Part shown: piece after piece, positions 44,825 to 54,499 of the stretch
How the letters are laid out: every line of letters starts with the position of its first letter
Position numbering within the stretch: position 1 is the first letter of the stretch
Assembly: GCF_033097485.1 (NCBI RefSeq)
Contig: NZ_AP028634.1
Coordinates: forward strand, 1,169,126-1,233,125
Length of the DNA: 64,000 nucleotides
Reading direction: 5' to 3'
Origin: Pyrofollis japonicus
GTDB taxonomy: Archaea; Thermoproteota; Thermoprotei_A; Sulfolobales; Pyrodictiaceae
Made by a program: the position numbers and the translations under genes
Notes under the pieces: generated by a model
Databases searched by the model: none
Told to the model about the DNA's origin: nothing
Seen by the model: the letters and a program-made list of their open reading frames with translations, nothing else

Positions 44825-46032
44825 TGGGCCTCCTTGTCCGCAAGGAGCTTAGGACACTGCTTCGCGAGCCCATGGTTATAGCAATGATAGTACTGCCAGC
44901 CATAATCTATGGCTCCATGTCCCCCTTCCTGGGCTCAGCTGTGAAGCAGGTAGAGGAGGCCTCCAAGCTCCGTGGTGTGAGCATCGCTATCGCCGCGTGC
45001 GATAAGGCTGACTACTTTGTCGCGAAGACAATTGCTGCCGCGCTGAAGACTCGTGGAGCAAACGCCTCGGCGGTGAATACGTGTACGCCCAGGAACCTGA
45101 TAGAGAGATACGAGCTAGTCGTTTACCTTGAGCCAGGGTTCACCGAGTCAATCATAACAGGGAAGGCCAGGATAACCATCTATGTGCGCGGCGACGTTAG
45201 CCGGCTAAACAGGATGCTCGCCCTGCCCACAGCCGCCATGGGCTATATAGGCGAGGCCCTTGGGGGAGAGAAGAAGCAGAACGTCAGCGTAAGGACACTG
45301 ATAGTGCTGAACAACAAGGTGTGGAGCCTCAGGGACATAAACAACTTCTTCAGCCTAGCGACATTCATGTCCTACGCCACCCTGTTCATAGTGTTCCCCG
45401 CCGCCTCGATAGGAGCCTCACTAATAGGAGCAGAGAGGGAGGAGCGCACCCTAGAGGTTCTCCTTAGCCTCCCGATAAGCCGTAGAGACATAGCAGTCTC
45501 GAAAAGCGTCGCAGCCATAGTCGTCGGGTTGCTCGCAGCCGCCTCCGCGATGCTAGGCCTCGTCATATTCGCGCGCTCCGCAAAGATACCGGTAAGCCTC
45601 AAAGTATTCGACGCAGAAATGCTCACACTTTACGCGCTAGCCCTAGGAGCTGAAGCACTACTAGCGACAACGCTCGCCCTCTTCGTGGGCTTATTTAGCA
45701 CGACTACACGCGGAGCACAGGCAGCGGCAGGAATAGTCGCATTCCCAGCCCTTATCCCGACATTCCTCCTCATAACCGGGCTGCCGAAGACCTCGCTACT
45801 GGTTGCAGCTCCCTTCACAGCCGTGATATACACTGTACTCAAACCATTCATAGGCTCCACCATGCCGCTACTAGCAGTCATAGTCCAGGGAGTAGAGGCG
45901 CTACTCGTCCTCGCCCTACTAGCCCGCATACTGGAAACAGAGACCGCCGTAACGGGGCCGGAGACTCTGAAGAGATGGAGGAGGAAGCTAGGCAGGAGGA
46001 GGAGCCTCATAGCACGGAGGAGACCAATGTAG
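44821..46032 (+). CDS. ABC-2 type exporter permease (NatB-like)
   Basis: A 403-residue membrane protein: one N-terminal hydrophobic segment (residues ~18-40), a long external domain (~45-170), then five to six segments including a GAEREERTLEVLLSLPISRR coupling loop typical of ABC-2 permeases. It is translated with the upstream ATPase (ATGA overlap). The exported substrate is unknown; NatAB homologues export ions or drugs. Confidence 0.85.
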   Translation: MMGLLVRKELRTLLREPMVIAMIVLPAIIYGSMSPFLGSAVKQVEEASKLRGVSIAIAACDKADYFVAKTIAAALKTRGANASAVNTCTPRNLIERYELVVYLEPGFTESIITGKARITIYVRGDVSRLNRMLALPTAAMGYIGEALGGEKKQNVSVRTLIVLNNKVWSLRDINNFFSLATFMSYATLFIVFPAASIGASLIGAEREERTLEVLLSLPISRRDIAVSKSVAAIVVGLLAAASAMLGLVIFARSAKIPVSLKVFDAEMLTLYALALGAEALLATTLALFVGLFSTTTRGAQAAAGIVAFPALIPTFLLITGLPKTSLLVAAPFTAVIYTVLKPFIGSTMPLLAVIVQGVEALLVLALLARILETETAVTGPETLKRWRRKLGRRRSLIARRRPM

Positions 46033-46095
46033 CCTAGAGCCTTTTAAGCCCACCGGGAAGAACTTGTTTCTGTAATTAGTTTCGGGGGAGCCAAC

Positions 46096-46326
46096 TTGGC
46101 TAGAAAGGTAAGGCTCGGAGCAGTCATCTACAAGGAGCAGGAGGACGGAACCACCTGGTACATAGCAGTCGAGCCCCTCAGCGGAGCACAGGCCCAGGGT
46201 GAAACCCTAGAGGAGGCACTGGAGAGGCTCCGGGAGGAGGTGGTCAGGATGCAGGATGCTTGGTGTGAAGCCGAGATACGTGAAGCAATAGACGCGAAGA
46301 TAATAGAGGTGGAGCTGCCGGACTAA
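46096..46326 (+). CDS. HicB-like/UPF0150 small protein
   Basis: A 76-residue protein with the partial RNase H-like HicB fold (AVIYKEQEDGTTWYIAVEPL...GETLEEALERLREEV). Such proteins are antitoxins when next to a HicA gene, but no HicA-like ORF lies adjacent. It starts with TTG at 46096 and has GGGGGAG upstream. It may be a solitary antitoxin relic or an independent regulator. Confidence 0.7.
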   Translation: MARKVRLGAVIYKEQEDGTTWYIAVEPLSGAQAQGETLEEALERLREEVVRMQDAWCEAEIREAIDAKIIEVELPD

Positions 46327-46609
46327 GTCCTGGCCTCTTATAGAAGTCTAGGAATTCATGGCTGTAACCACGTGAGAGTTGATTATTTCTTTACCCGGCT
46401 TTCCCGGTAATAGAATATAGCTACTAAAGCATAATCGTAAGTCACCTAAATACCCTTGGAACGACCCCTACAAGAACCCCAGCTATTATCTAATAAAGGA
46501 GCTGAAAATATCCCTGCAGCGTTGATACCAAGATCTTATGGAGCCCTCGCTCCCGGATAACTATGCCCAAAACACTTGAATAGAATCTGAGCACCCGGTT
46601 CCAGTATAT

Positions 46610-47434
46610 TTGGCGAGTTTACATTTGGTATATGGCGAGTACGTGTATAATCCCGAGCTGTTAAGAAGAATTATAAGGTTGGAGTTCGGCGTCGAGGCTG
46701 GTGTCCTTTCAAAGCGTATTGTTATATCGCCACTTCCACTAGAGGAGGTTATACCTGGTATCGAGGATCTCTTAAACACTGAGGGGATTAGATTCAAGTG
46801 GCTACATACCAGGGACCCCGTTCTAGGCAAGGCCAAGGGTAATTTAAGGCTGGAGCTAGGCGGTGAGCCATACTACATCTTGTTTGTCGGGAGGGGAGCT
46901 ATTGAGGCTACCGATAGGGCATGGATAATAGGACATGATAATACAGTGGAGGAGATCTTATTCGTTGGAACAGCAGCCTCGCTGAAAGAGGATTTAAGGC
47001 CAGGCTCATGTAACGTTCCTCTCTACACGCTTACTGTGCTTGATCCCTCCCTAGTCTATGCCGGCCTCTCAGAGGGTCTTCCAGTAGCTGACACGTCACT
47101 AGTCCGGAGAGTGTTGAAGATAGGGAGGAGAGTTGGCTGTAATGCATCGTCTTCGCTTCATGCTAGTGTGCCGTTCTTCTACATGGAGACGAGGAGATTC
47201 CTAGAATATCTATCGAGCATAGGTGTCTACACTATTGACATGGAACTAGCACCTATCCTAAGAATATTGAACTCCCTTAAGAAGAAAGCGGTAGGACTAG
47301 TGTTTATCGAGGACTCCCCACTACATGGAATCGAGTACACCTCTGAGGAGTACGAGAGCATTAAGAGATCAATTCATTTGATGAAGAAGAAAATCCTACC
47401 GAGAATCATACTAGAATTTCTACAATCTAAATAA
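46610..47434 (+). CDS. Nucleoside phosphorylase superfamily-like protein
   Basis: A 274-residue protein resembling the purine/uridine phosphorylase superfamily: an IIGHDNTVEEILFVGTAASL stretch in the middle, and VYTIDMELAPILRIL corresponding to the MExA nucleoside-binding motif. Overall similarity looks weak, so the substrate is unknown. It starts at TTG 46610. The region from here rightward becomes increasingly AT-rich relative to the rest of the window. Confidence 0.55.
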   Translation: MASLHLVYGEYVYNPELLRRIIRLEFGVEAGVLSKRIVISPLPLEEVIPGIEDLLNTEGIRFKWLHTRDPVLGKAKGNLRLELGGEPYYILFVGRGAIEATDRAWIIGHDNTVEEILFVGTAASLKEDLRPGSCNVPLYTLTVLDPSLVYAGLSEGLPVADTSLVRRVLKIGRRVGCNASSSLHASVPFFYMETRRFLEYLSSIGVYTIDMELAPILRILNSLKKKAVGLVFIEDSPLHGIEYTSEEYESIKRSIHLMKKKILPRIILEFLQSK

Positions 47435-47632
47435 GCCACATTATTATCCCTATCCTTGAGCATAGTCATTAAATCTTACTTTATAGACAGGGACAACTAT
47501 ATCGCCTCCAATAATAGCTTACTGACTCTATGTTATCTACAAGGGAATAAACCGCTATAATTATAGGATATAACATAGAGATCTAAAGATGAAATAGTAA
47601 CAGCTTAGAGACTCAATTCAGCCCTATAGTCA

Positions 47633-47848
47633 GTGGTGGTTACTGTGTCTAAGGTTATTAGAGTAAAATATGAGAAGGGCGTGCTTAAGCCATTAGAACC
47701 CTTGGAGCTGAGCGAGGGAGAAGAGCTACTAGTTAAGATTATAGTAGCTGAAGAAAGGAGGAGACTAATTAGGAGGCACCGAGGATCCCTAGGCCAAGTA
47801 CCGAAGGAGCTTCTGGATAAATTCATGCTTGAGGCTGAGGAGCAGTAA
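47633..47848 (+). CDS. vapB: DUF104-type VapB antitoxin
   Basis: A 71-residue protein with the DUF104 pattern KVIRVKYEKGVLKPLEPLEL...EGEELLVKI and a C-terminal toxin-binding helix ending LLDKFMLEAEEQ. GTG at 47633 or 47645 is the start. Its stop overlaps the PIN gene (TAATG). It is paralogous to the antitoxin at 54946-55158, sharing the KYEKGVL(K/R)PLEPLEL core. Confidence 0.85.
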   Translation: MVVTVSKVIRVKYEKGVLKPLEPLELSEGEELLVKIIVAEERRRLIRRHRGSLGQVPKELLDKFMLEAEEQ

Positions 47849-48297
47849 TGATATTTCTAGATACCAATGCCATACTCTACTATCTCCACGACGTAAAACT
47901 ATATTCTAGACAAATAGAAGACATAATCACGGACGAGAACAAACTATACACAAGCATTCGCATCATAGACGAAGCTATATTCACCCTTATAAGAACAAAA
48001 GCATGGCTAAAACTCGGGATAAGACGCATAGAAAAACTAAGAGAATACATCCAAAAACACGGATATAAGCCATTTAAAGAAGAACTCAACGAGCTAACCA
48101 CATTCCTAGAGGACACCGATATCACAGTCCTAGAGGACAGAGCAAACGTTCAGGAACTCATATCAACAGCCAAGGAATACCACCTACTACCAGCAGACGC
48201 ACTAATAGCACTAACCTGTAAACACTACGAAATAAATACGATCCTTACATTTGACGAAGACTTCAAGAGAGTACTATGGCTGAAGGTTGTACCCTAA
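47848..48297 (+). CDS. vapC: VapC-type PIN ribonuclease toxin
   Basis: A 149-residue PIN protein with Asp5 in FLDTNAILYYL, Glu in IDEAIF and C-terminal acidic residues in PADALIALTC and TFDEDFKRV. It is coupled to the DUF104 antitoxin and is paralogous to the toxin at 54500-54949, but is more AT-rich and Lys/Ile-rich, suggesting the two copies were acquired separately or diverged in different contexts. Confidence 0.88.
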   Translation: MIFLDTNAILYYLHDVKLYSRQIEDIITDENKLYTSIRIIDEAIFTLIRTKAWLKLGIRRIEKLREYIQKHGYKPFKEELNELTTFLEDTDITVLEDRANVQELISTAKEYHLLPADALIALTCKHYEINTILTFDEDFKRVLWLKVVP

Positions 48298-48634
48298 GCT
48301 TCTAGATCAATAATAGAGCCATGATTAATAATCTGCCTAGTCAAAAAGATCACCACCTTTCCTAACGTCTTGGCTATTAATATACTTTACTTTATAGACT
48401 TTATAGCGTTGATAATGATTCTGGAGTATTTTGTGACAGACCCACCGCTAGTTTGAATCTAGGACCTCTAGCTCAAAAACCGCAATATAAATATTCATAA
48501 TGTATCAATTCATAATAAATGGAGCATCCCTTCGCACAGAATACTTAATCAAAAATACCCAATAATACCCAATAATTGATAAGGATAAAACATCAATGTG
48601 AAGACATTATTCACCATCAATAGCAAAAGTGATT
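48298..48634. other. AT-rich intergenic stretch with short direct repeats
   Basis: About 340 bases without a gene. It contains two perfect tandem copies of AATACCCAAT at 48554-48573 and repeated ATTCATAAT elements near 48494 and 48508. A sequence resembling a tRNA T-arm at 48465-48490 does not fold into a tRNA. Confidence 0.4.
48554..48573. repeat. Tandem 10-base repeat
   Basis: AATACCCAAT occurs twice back to back at the left side of the AT-rich block holding the ORF at 48635-49417. It may be an insertion footprint or chance in AT-rich DNA. Confidence 0.4.
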
Positions 48635-49417
48635 TTAAATTAACGTTATTAATGATCTAGATGTTATACTCCATCCTCTATTGATTTTTCTATTTATATA
48701 TTCATATACATCGGGCTTTATTTTATTTCTTAGTTCATTTAATAATTCTTCTAATATTTTTCTATTTATTTTAATATTTATATCATAGATTTTTATAATA
48801 TTTTCTTTATTTAAATTTTTAAGTTTATAAAGAATCTCTTTTCCATCAATAAAATAATCCTCATTTATTTCATATTCATCGCTTTTAACTATAATTTTTT
48901 TAATGCCATCATAAACCAGAACTTCGTGATCCAATCGGTCAAGTATGTTTATAGGAAAGGCTAATGCATCTATGAAAACAGTTCTCCCTAGAAAGAATGG
49001 AGATGAGCGATGCAATTCCCAATTATCTATGAATTTAGGAAAGGCATATCCATAGAAAATAAACTTATTTTTAAAAATATTATGTAATATATAAGAATTT
49101 AACCAAAGTATAATATGTTGATCATTTGCTGAATTATTATTTATTTTAAAAATATAATAATTTTTATTAATATTAAAATCATATCTTTTATTATATGCTT
49201 TCTTAAATTGAATTCCTAGAACAAAGGCTAAGCTTGCAGTTCCGGATTCTACTTCTACATCTAGACCCAGATGACGCTCCAACCTCATGCTAATTCCTCT
49301 ACAATAAGCCTTACTATAAAGTGGTTTATTTCTAATATTTTCAATTAAATTAGAACAAATATTAATTTCTAGTGTCTTTTCTGTAATTCCTTTAGAAATC
49401 CTGCCAGAAGGGGACAT
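48635..49417 (-). CDS. AT-rich foreign ORF, possible PD-(D/E)XK-like protein
   Basis: A 260-residue protein whose gene is far richer in A+T than the window, and whose composition is heavy in Ile, Asn, Lys and Tyr. GGTGATAT shortly before ATG 49417 supports the start. The N-terminal half has TEKTLEIN, then LGLDVEVESG and GIQFKKAY, a D...(E/Q)xK arrangement reminiscent of PD-(D/E)XK nucleases; further on are FYGYAFPKFIDN and FFLGRTVFIDA. Family and function are not certain. It is probably horizontally acquired, from a virus, plasmid or low-GC archaeon. Confidence 0.55.
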   Translation of the reverse strand: MSPSGRISKGITEKTLEINICSNLIENIRNKPLYSKAYCRGISMRLERHLGLDVEVESGTASLAFVLGIQFKKAYNKRYDFNINKNYYIFKINNNSANDQHIILWLNSYILHNIFKNKFIFYGYAFPKFIDNWELHRSSPFFLGRTVFIDALAFPINILDRLDHEVLVYDGIKKIIVKSDEYEINEDYFIDGKEILYKLKNLNKENIIKIYDINIKINRKILEELLNELRNKIKPDVYEYINRKINRGWSITSRSLITLI

Positions 49418-50018
49418 AGGATATCACCACCTTAATCATTATATCTTATGTGATGTGACGCTTTATATTTCTGAATTTCATTAGTTATAGTCTCTTCACT
49501 CTGCTTTCACAGAAATATATTATTTTAGTAATGATATAACATTGCCGGTTATTATTGAGCATGAGTATATAGTTCGCCAGGTTTTCCATCAATATTCCTA
49601 AAGACTTGAATCTTTCTTCCAAGTTTTAGTTCTTTTCTCCAATCAGTCCTGGCTTATATTGGCTAATGCCCTGGTTAGGTAATATTCTTCCATGAGATCC
49701 TTCCCATAGAACACATACAGTATGCAAGAAATGCAAGAATCCTAATAACACCAAGAGGGCGTACAATTCTCTTGAATACGCAGTACTTGCTAGCAATAGA
49801 TTGAGAAATCTCTACAGAATTTCTGGTCTAGGCTAGTTTCTAGATGACATTATAAGACTCTCTAAGGGTTTATCCTCTTCTCGCTTTCCTGGCCCAGCCT
49901 ATAGAATCTTCAAGAATATCCATTGGGGATTAGCAGTTATACGTTTCATAATAGCGATATGAGAATGTAACCTTCCATGACCGATATATCCTTTCTAGTG
50001 CCCAGTGACCGTGATGTT
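49418..50018. other. AT-rich intergenic stretch with possible gene remnant
   Basis: No intact gene. An open plus-strand stretch of about 50 codons ending near 49839 reads HTVCKKCKNPNN followed by TKRAYNSLEYAVLASNRLRN, with a CxxC pair, but has no clear start and no family match by eye. It may be a decayed gene at the edge of the AT-rich block. Confidence 0.35.
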
Positions 50019-50774
50019 TTAGTCTTCGCGCCATTTGGTCAGTTTGGAAGTAGCTAGGAGCAATATTATCACGGCTGCAAGTAGGGCTTCAAGGTTACCT
50101 GGGGTGGTGATGTGCCCTTTTAGTGCGATTTCGCGTACGAGCACTGCTCCATGGGTTGCTGGTGAAATTAGCGTAAATGCTCTAATTCTTGCTGGTATGA
50201 GCTTTAACGGGTAATAGACTGGCATGAGGTATACTAGAAGCGCGTAAACGGTATCGGTCACGTTGAATAAGACGTGAGGTGTCTTGATAAAGACTGTTAA
50301 CAGGAAACCAATTAGTAAGCCGCATAGCCAAGTAAGCGCTAGCACGACTAAGAGCTCGAAGAGGCCTAGGGCTGAGGGTTTGCAGAGATAGTACCATGGT
50401 ATAAAGAATACGGACATCCCTATGAAGGAGAGGAGACTCATACCTGTAGCAGTAGCAACTGCGAACGATATGGGGCCTAGGGGAGTGTTAAGCAACAAGT
50501 ACCTATATCCTGAGACCCGTAAAGCATTCACGTCAACCGAGAACTGCGAGAGACCTGCTCCAAAGGCGAGTGCAACTAATGTACCTGATAACACGTGTAC
50601 GGCATAGTCTTTGCCAGCTATTATAGATAACAGGGCTATGAAAATGCTCATTCGGAGAACAAGCAATGGTGCTGAGGAAGGTGCCCTAACAATGTAGGCG
50701 AGAGCATAGAAGTAGAGAAGCCCTATAAAGGAATTGATTCTCCTCCTAAGGCTGTGCTTCATCCCTCTCACCAA
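50019..50774 (-). CDS. ABC-2 type exporter permease
   Basis: A 251-residue membrane protein with six hydrophobic segments, matching the ABC-2 membrane domain. Its gene overlaps the end of the upstream ATPase gene by 29 bases, so the pair is one transporter. No substrate-specific feature is seen. Confidence 0.8.
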   Translation of the reverse strand: MVRGMKHSLRRRINSFIGLLYFYALAYIVRAPSSAPLLVLRMSIFIALLSIIAGKDYAVHVLSGTLVALAFGAGLSQFSVDVNALRVSGYRYLLLNTPLGPISFAVATATGMSLLSFIGMSVFFIPWYYLCKPSALGLFELLVVLALTWLCGLLIGFLLTVFIKTPHVLFNVTDTVYALLVYLMPVYYPLKLIPARIRAFTLISPATHGAVLVREIALKGHITTPGNLEALLAAVIILLLATSKLTKWRED

Positions 50775-51690
50775 GCGCCAGTACTACGTCGCCAATACCG
50801 ACGCGGTCTAGGATAACCTCGAAGCCCGCCTCCCTGGCCTTAGTAATTAACATGGAAGGATCCCTAACGTATAAGATAACCATGTCCTCGGATAGCCTAA
50901 CAGCCTTACAGACACTATTATCAATGAGGTTCCTCAATACCTCCTCGTATCCGACTAACATGTTGTGACGAGGCCTAAGAATAACACGGTGAAGGCAATC
51001 ACCGAATACTCGCTGAACAATCTCAGCCGGTTTTCCCTCAGCAACTTTTCTCCCCCTCGACATGACGAGCCCATAGTCGGCGATAAGCGGTACTTCTTCT
51101 GTGTAATGAGAGGAGATTATCACTAGTTTTTCCTTAGAGATCCTGCGAACCATGTTCCAGAATAGGATCCTTGACCTAATATCGAGGCCTGGCAGAGGTT
51201 CATCGAGGAGAACTAGGTTAGCATTCTCGTCGGCCAGCACTGCTGCAATAAATACCTTCCGCATAGTTCCGCCCGAGAGGCGGGAAACCTTTACAGAGCT
51301 GTAGTGGTCGAGTTCGAATAAAGAAATCACTTCCCTAGCACGCCGTGTAGCATCAGAATATCCGTAGCCTCTAATCATAAGATATGAGACTATATAGTCC
51401 CTGGGAGTGAGCGTGTAAAATGGCGCTCTTATAGCCTGTGGCAAGAAGACTGTCTTCTCCGCGACCTTGTCAGTGTCTCTTACAACGTCAAGCCCTAATA
51501 CCCTTACTACTCCTCTTGTCGGCCTAAGCTGTGCTGCAAGAATCCGCAAAAGAGTGGTCTTCCCCGCCCCGTTGGGCCCTATCAAAACTATAATGCCAGA
51601 ACAGGGCTCAAAGAAGAAGTCAAGGTCTCTTATAGCTATTGTGTCTTGGCTATATTTCTTTCTAAGCCCCTTTATTTCGAGGCAGTGCAT
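50746..51690 (-). CDS. ABC-2 type exporter ATPase
   Basis: A 314-residue ABC ATPase with Walker A GPNGAGKTTLL, signature VSRLSGGTMRKVFIAA and Walker B LVLLDEPLPGLD, plus a C-terminal ~80-residue extension as found in drug or bacteriocin exporters. The signature GGTMRK is typical of ABC-2 partners. It is transcribed with the overlapping permease gene. Confidence 0.88.
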   Translation of the reverse strand: MHCLEIKGLRKKYSQDTIAIRDLDFFFEPCSGIIVLIGPNGAGKTTLLRILAAQLRPTRGVVRVLGLDVVRDTDKVAEKTVFLPQAIRAPFYTLTPRDYIVSYLMIRGYGYSDATRRAREVISLFELDHYSSVKVSRLSGGTMRKVFIAAVLADENANLVLLDEPLPGLDIRSRILFWNMVRRISKEKLVIISSHYTEEVPLIADYGLVMSRGRKVAEGKPAEIVQRVFGDCLHRVILRPRHNMLVGYEEVLRNLIDNSVCKAVRLSEDMVILYVRDPSMLITKAREAGFEVILDRVGIGDVVLALGERDEAQP

Positions 51691-51779
51691 CTACTTTCTC
51701 TCCAACTTTAATTATCATGTTAAGAACATTTATAAAGACTAGATTCTCAGTGATTTCATTTTGCTAAGCCTCTTTGATA

Positions 51780-53369
51780 CTAGCTAGCTAGTTTTCTTGC
51801 TGCTGCTATGCTCCCAGCTATTGTTGCTAGGCTCATGGCTTCGAGTATTATTGCTGCTAGGCTTGCTTCTGGAAGGTATCTTCCGCTCCCGTAGATGTGG
51901 TAGACTAGGATTGTTAGGCTCCACGTCCGGGGCACGGAGACTGTTAGCGTTGCTCCGAACTCGCCTAGGCTTGCCGCTGCCGAGAGCCCTGCTGCTACTG
52001 CTACTGCTGGCGCTGCGGAGCCCAATACGTGTCTCAGGTACCGGAGGCCTCGGAGACCGAGGACGAGCAAGTGGTCGGTGATTTCGCGGGGTAGCCTAGC
52101 AAGCGCTTCGCCGAGGGTTCTCGAGGCGAGTGGGAGCGCGGCGGCTGCGTGTGCTAGGAGTATGAGGGGGATTGTGGCTGCTTCTGGGCCTAGGAGGCTG
52201 GAGAGGGGCCGGTAATAGGTTATCACCGCGGCGACGCCGTACGCCACGGGCGTGACTGCTATGAGGGATAGCGCGGTTATCGAGGAGACTCTGCCCCTTG
52301 CCGCGACGAAGCCGAGGACAAGGGAGAGAAGGGTTGTGATCGCCGCATAGGCTAGGCTATTCGCAACCGAGCCCCACAGCCCCGGGCCGAGGCTTGCAAG
52401 CCTCTCCAGCTCGGCTAGGCTCGCCTTAGCCGCCTCAACCCCTATGGCTGCTATGGGGGCGTAGAGGTAGGCGAGCACAGCTGCAGAGTAGAGCGTTGCT
52501 GCTATCCAGTCTTTTCTCCCTAGCCTTAGTAGGCCGTGTCCTCTGGCTGCTAGCGGCGAGGGCACACCCCTGGCGAGCAACAGTAAGAGGATGGCGGAGA
52601 ATGTTGCTGCGAGCCCTAGCTCCCCAAGGGCGAGTATCGCTGCTAGGCCCTGGAAGCCGCTGACGCCGGGGAACCCGTAGTAGAGGCTGTAGAGCCATGC
52701 CTCGAGAGTGTAGTAGCGGTACGCTGCACCCGCCACTAGCAAGGGGGCTGCGCTGGTAAAGGAGTAGAGGAACGCTATTCCCCACGCCTGTAGTGCTCCC
52801 CGCGAGGTGAGGGGGAGAAGGACTCTCAGCCATAGCCTCGGGCCCCGTAGGCCGAGGAGCTCCACGTGCTCCAAGACGCTCCTCTCTGTCGCCGCAGCGC
52901 TCGCCGAGACCATTGCGGCCGCGAACCCTATGTTGAAGTAGCTGTGCAGCGCCACTACGCCGCTCCAGCCCTGGGCTAGGCCGCGGAGCCAAGGCAGATG
53001 AGAGGAGAGGAGACCGCCCTCCCCGTAGAGTGCTCGGAGCCCGAGAGCCGCGACAACGACCGGCGACATGAAGGGAGCCAGGGCGGCGACCACTGCTGCT
53101 CTCGAGAAGCGATGGTTGTAGAACCCTGCTAGTACTCCGAGGGGCCAGCCCGCGGCCACTGCGAGGGTGGCGCTCAGCGCTGCTTGGCCAATGGTCCAGC
53201 CCAGCACCCAGGCGAGGCTGAAGGGCGGCTCGGCCGCGGGGGGCCAGGAGAGCCACGCCGCGACAACAATGGGGGCGACGTAGAGGGCGAGAACGAGCCA
53301 CGTTGCTAGTTGGAGCACGGCGCCGAGGCTGCCCAAGGGGTCCCAGCGACCAGTAGGGCTAGCCTGCAT
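51780..53369 (-). CDS. Two-domain ABC importer permease (ThiP/FbpB-like), orphan
   Basis: A 529-residue membrane protein from ATG 53369, with two permease domains each carrying an EAA-type loop (EHVELLGLRGPRLWLRVLLP and DHLLVLGLRGLRYLRHVLG). This is the fused layout of iron(III)/thiamine/sulfate-type permeases. The frame is open to 53582, but GGTGGAGG just before 53369 and overlap with cdvA argue for 53369. No binding protein or cognate ATPase lies next to it; the adjacent ABC-2 genes are a different type, so its partners must be elsewhere. Confidence 0.82.
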   Translation of the reverse strand: MQASPTGRWDPLGSLGAVLQLATWLVLALYVAPIVVAAWLSWPPAAEPPFSLAWVLGWTIGQAALSATLAVAAGWPLGVLAGFYNHRFSRAAVVAALAPFMSPVVVAALGLRALYGEGGLLSSHLPWLRGLAQGWSGVVALHSYFNIGFAAAMVSASAAATERSVLEHVELLGLRGPRLWLRVLLPLTSRGALQAWGIAFLYSFTSAAPLLVAGAAYRYYTLEAWLYSLYYGFPGVSGFQGLAAILALGELGLAATFSAILLLLLARGVPSPLAARGHGLLRLGRKDWIAATLYSAAVLAYLYAPIAAIGVEAAKASLAELERLASLGPGLWGSVANSLAYAAITTLLSLVLGFVAARGRVSSITALSLIAVTPVAYGVAAVITYYRPLSSLLGPEAATIPLILLAHAAAALPLASRTLGEALARLPREITDHLLVLGLRGLRYLRHVLGSAAPAVAVAAGLSAAASLGEFGATLTVSVPRTWSLTILVYHIYGSGRYLPEASLAAIILEAMSLATIAGSIAAARKLAS

Positions 53370-53493
53370 AGTGTCCTCCACCGAGGCCGCATTGCAGAGG
53401 GGATAAAAGGCCTCGGGGCCGATAGGGCCCCGGGTGCTACGCTCGGCTTCTTCCCCGATACCCGGTACTGGTTCTAGGCTACGTGTCTGCTGG

Positions 53494-53501
53494 CTTAAAT
53501 A
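53494..53501 (+). promoter_or_regulatory. TATA box of cdvA
   Basis: CTTAAATA would start transcription near 53522-53527, downstream of the ATG at 53517, so translation probably begins at ATG 53547. Confidence 0.5.
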
Positions 53502-53546
53502 CCGGTAATCGTCGCTATGAATCCTTCTCAGCGGTGGGCTGTTACT

Positions 53547-54278
53547 ATGCCTAGGCCTCCACTCACGGTTGAGAGGCTGCAACCCTTCATAGGAGAAGTA
53601 GTCTACGACCCCTATGGAAGGGTCCTCGGGAAACTAGTCAGCATGGAGAGCGACGTAGACGGCACAGTTAACACAATAGTCGTTGAGACTGAGACCAGGA
53701 CCATAAACTTCGTACCCGCAGAGGCCGTTGACATAAAGGATGGAAGAGTAGTAGTGTGGCCAGAGTGGAAGACCCTAGCCTACAGCGTCATAGCCAGCTA
53801 CCAGAGGGCACTGAAGAGGCTACGCGGCCTCGAGGACATGTACAGCAGGAACGAGATACCGAGCACAGTATACAGGGAGATGAGGAAGAAGCTAGACAAG
53901 AGCCTAGAAAAGCTCAAAGAGGAGGCCAAGAAGCTGAAAGCACTCATAGCGAAGAGGAAGAACGACATAGAGGACGAGAACCTTAAACTCGACCGCGCAA
54001 TAGCCAACCTGAAAATGAGCTACCTAGCCGGCGAGATAAACGAGAAAGCCTACAAGATAGCAATAGAGCACCTCCGCAACGCCAAGGACAGCAACGCGAG
54101 AGAACTAGAAGACCTCAAGGAAACCAAGTCCAGGATAGAAAGCCTCGAGAGCGGAGCAGTAGAATTCGTAAGAAAGCACGAGGAAGAAAAAGCACCCGAA
54201 CCAGCAAAAACAGAACCACCAGCACCAAGCGTGCCCACAGCAACACAGCCAATACCAGTAAAACTAATAGAAGGCTGA
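53547..54278 (+). CDS. cdvA: Cell division protein CdvA
   Basis: A 243-residue protein with the CdvA architecture: an N-terminal PRC-barrel (LQPFIGEVVYDPYGRVLG to about residue 75), a long coiled coil (~85-210) and a flexible Pro-rich tail ending in a short beta-prone peptide (QPIPVKLIEG), the position of the ESCRT-III-binding peptide of known CdvA proteins. CdvA marks the division plane and recruits CdvB in Crenarchaeota. An upstream ATG at 53517 exists, but the TATA position favours 53547. Unlike the classic cdvABC order, the next gene is not cdvB; a CdvB homologue lies at 57653. Confidence 0.85.
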   Translation: MPRPPLTVERLQPFIGEVVYDPYGRVLGKLVSMESDVDGTVNTIVVETETRTINFVPAEAVDIKDGRVVVWPEWKTLAYSVIASYQRALKRLRGLEDMYSRNEIPSTVYREMRKKLDKSLEKLKEEAKKLKALIAKRKNDIEDENLKLDRAIANLKMSYLAGEINEKAYKIAIEHLRNAKDSNARELEDLKETKSRIESLESGAVEFVRKHEEEKAPEPAKTEPPAPSVPTATQPIPVKLIEG

Positions 54279-54499
54279 CAATAGCTAATTCTTACTATTT
54301 CATACTTTAGCGCGTCTTTACTGTTTTTATCGAAAATTTCTAGATTCTTGACAGAGTCTCTTAGGGTAGGTATTGGCTATTTCCTTGTGCTCAAAGCACT
54401 ATGAATTCGCCAAAGACGCCTCACGGCTTAGTTGCGTTTCCATGCTAGGTTTACTCTCCACCCTATAGTTACAATGTATAGATGTGTTTAGCATGATGC

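Noticed and set aside
48455..48500. tRNA-like T-arm sequence (minus strand CTAGATTCAAACTAG)
   Set aside because: The loop is out of register with the TTCRA consensus and no matching anticodon or D arm or 7-base acceptor stem could be found around it.
52435..53301. 288-codon minus-strand ORF in a second frame
   Set aside because: Arg/Ser/Pro-rich shadow inside the two-domain ABC permease; the permease frame shows transmembrane and EAA-loop patterns.
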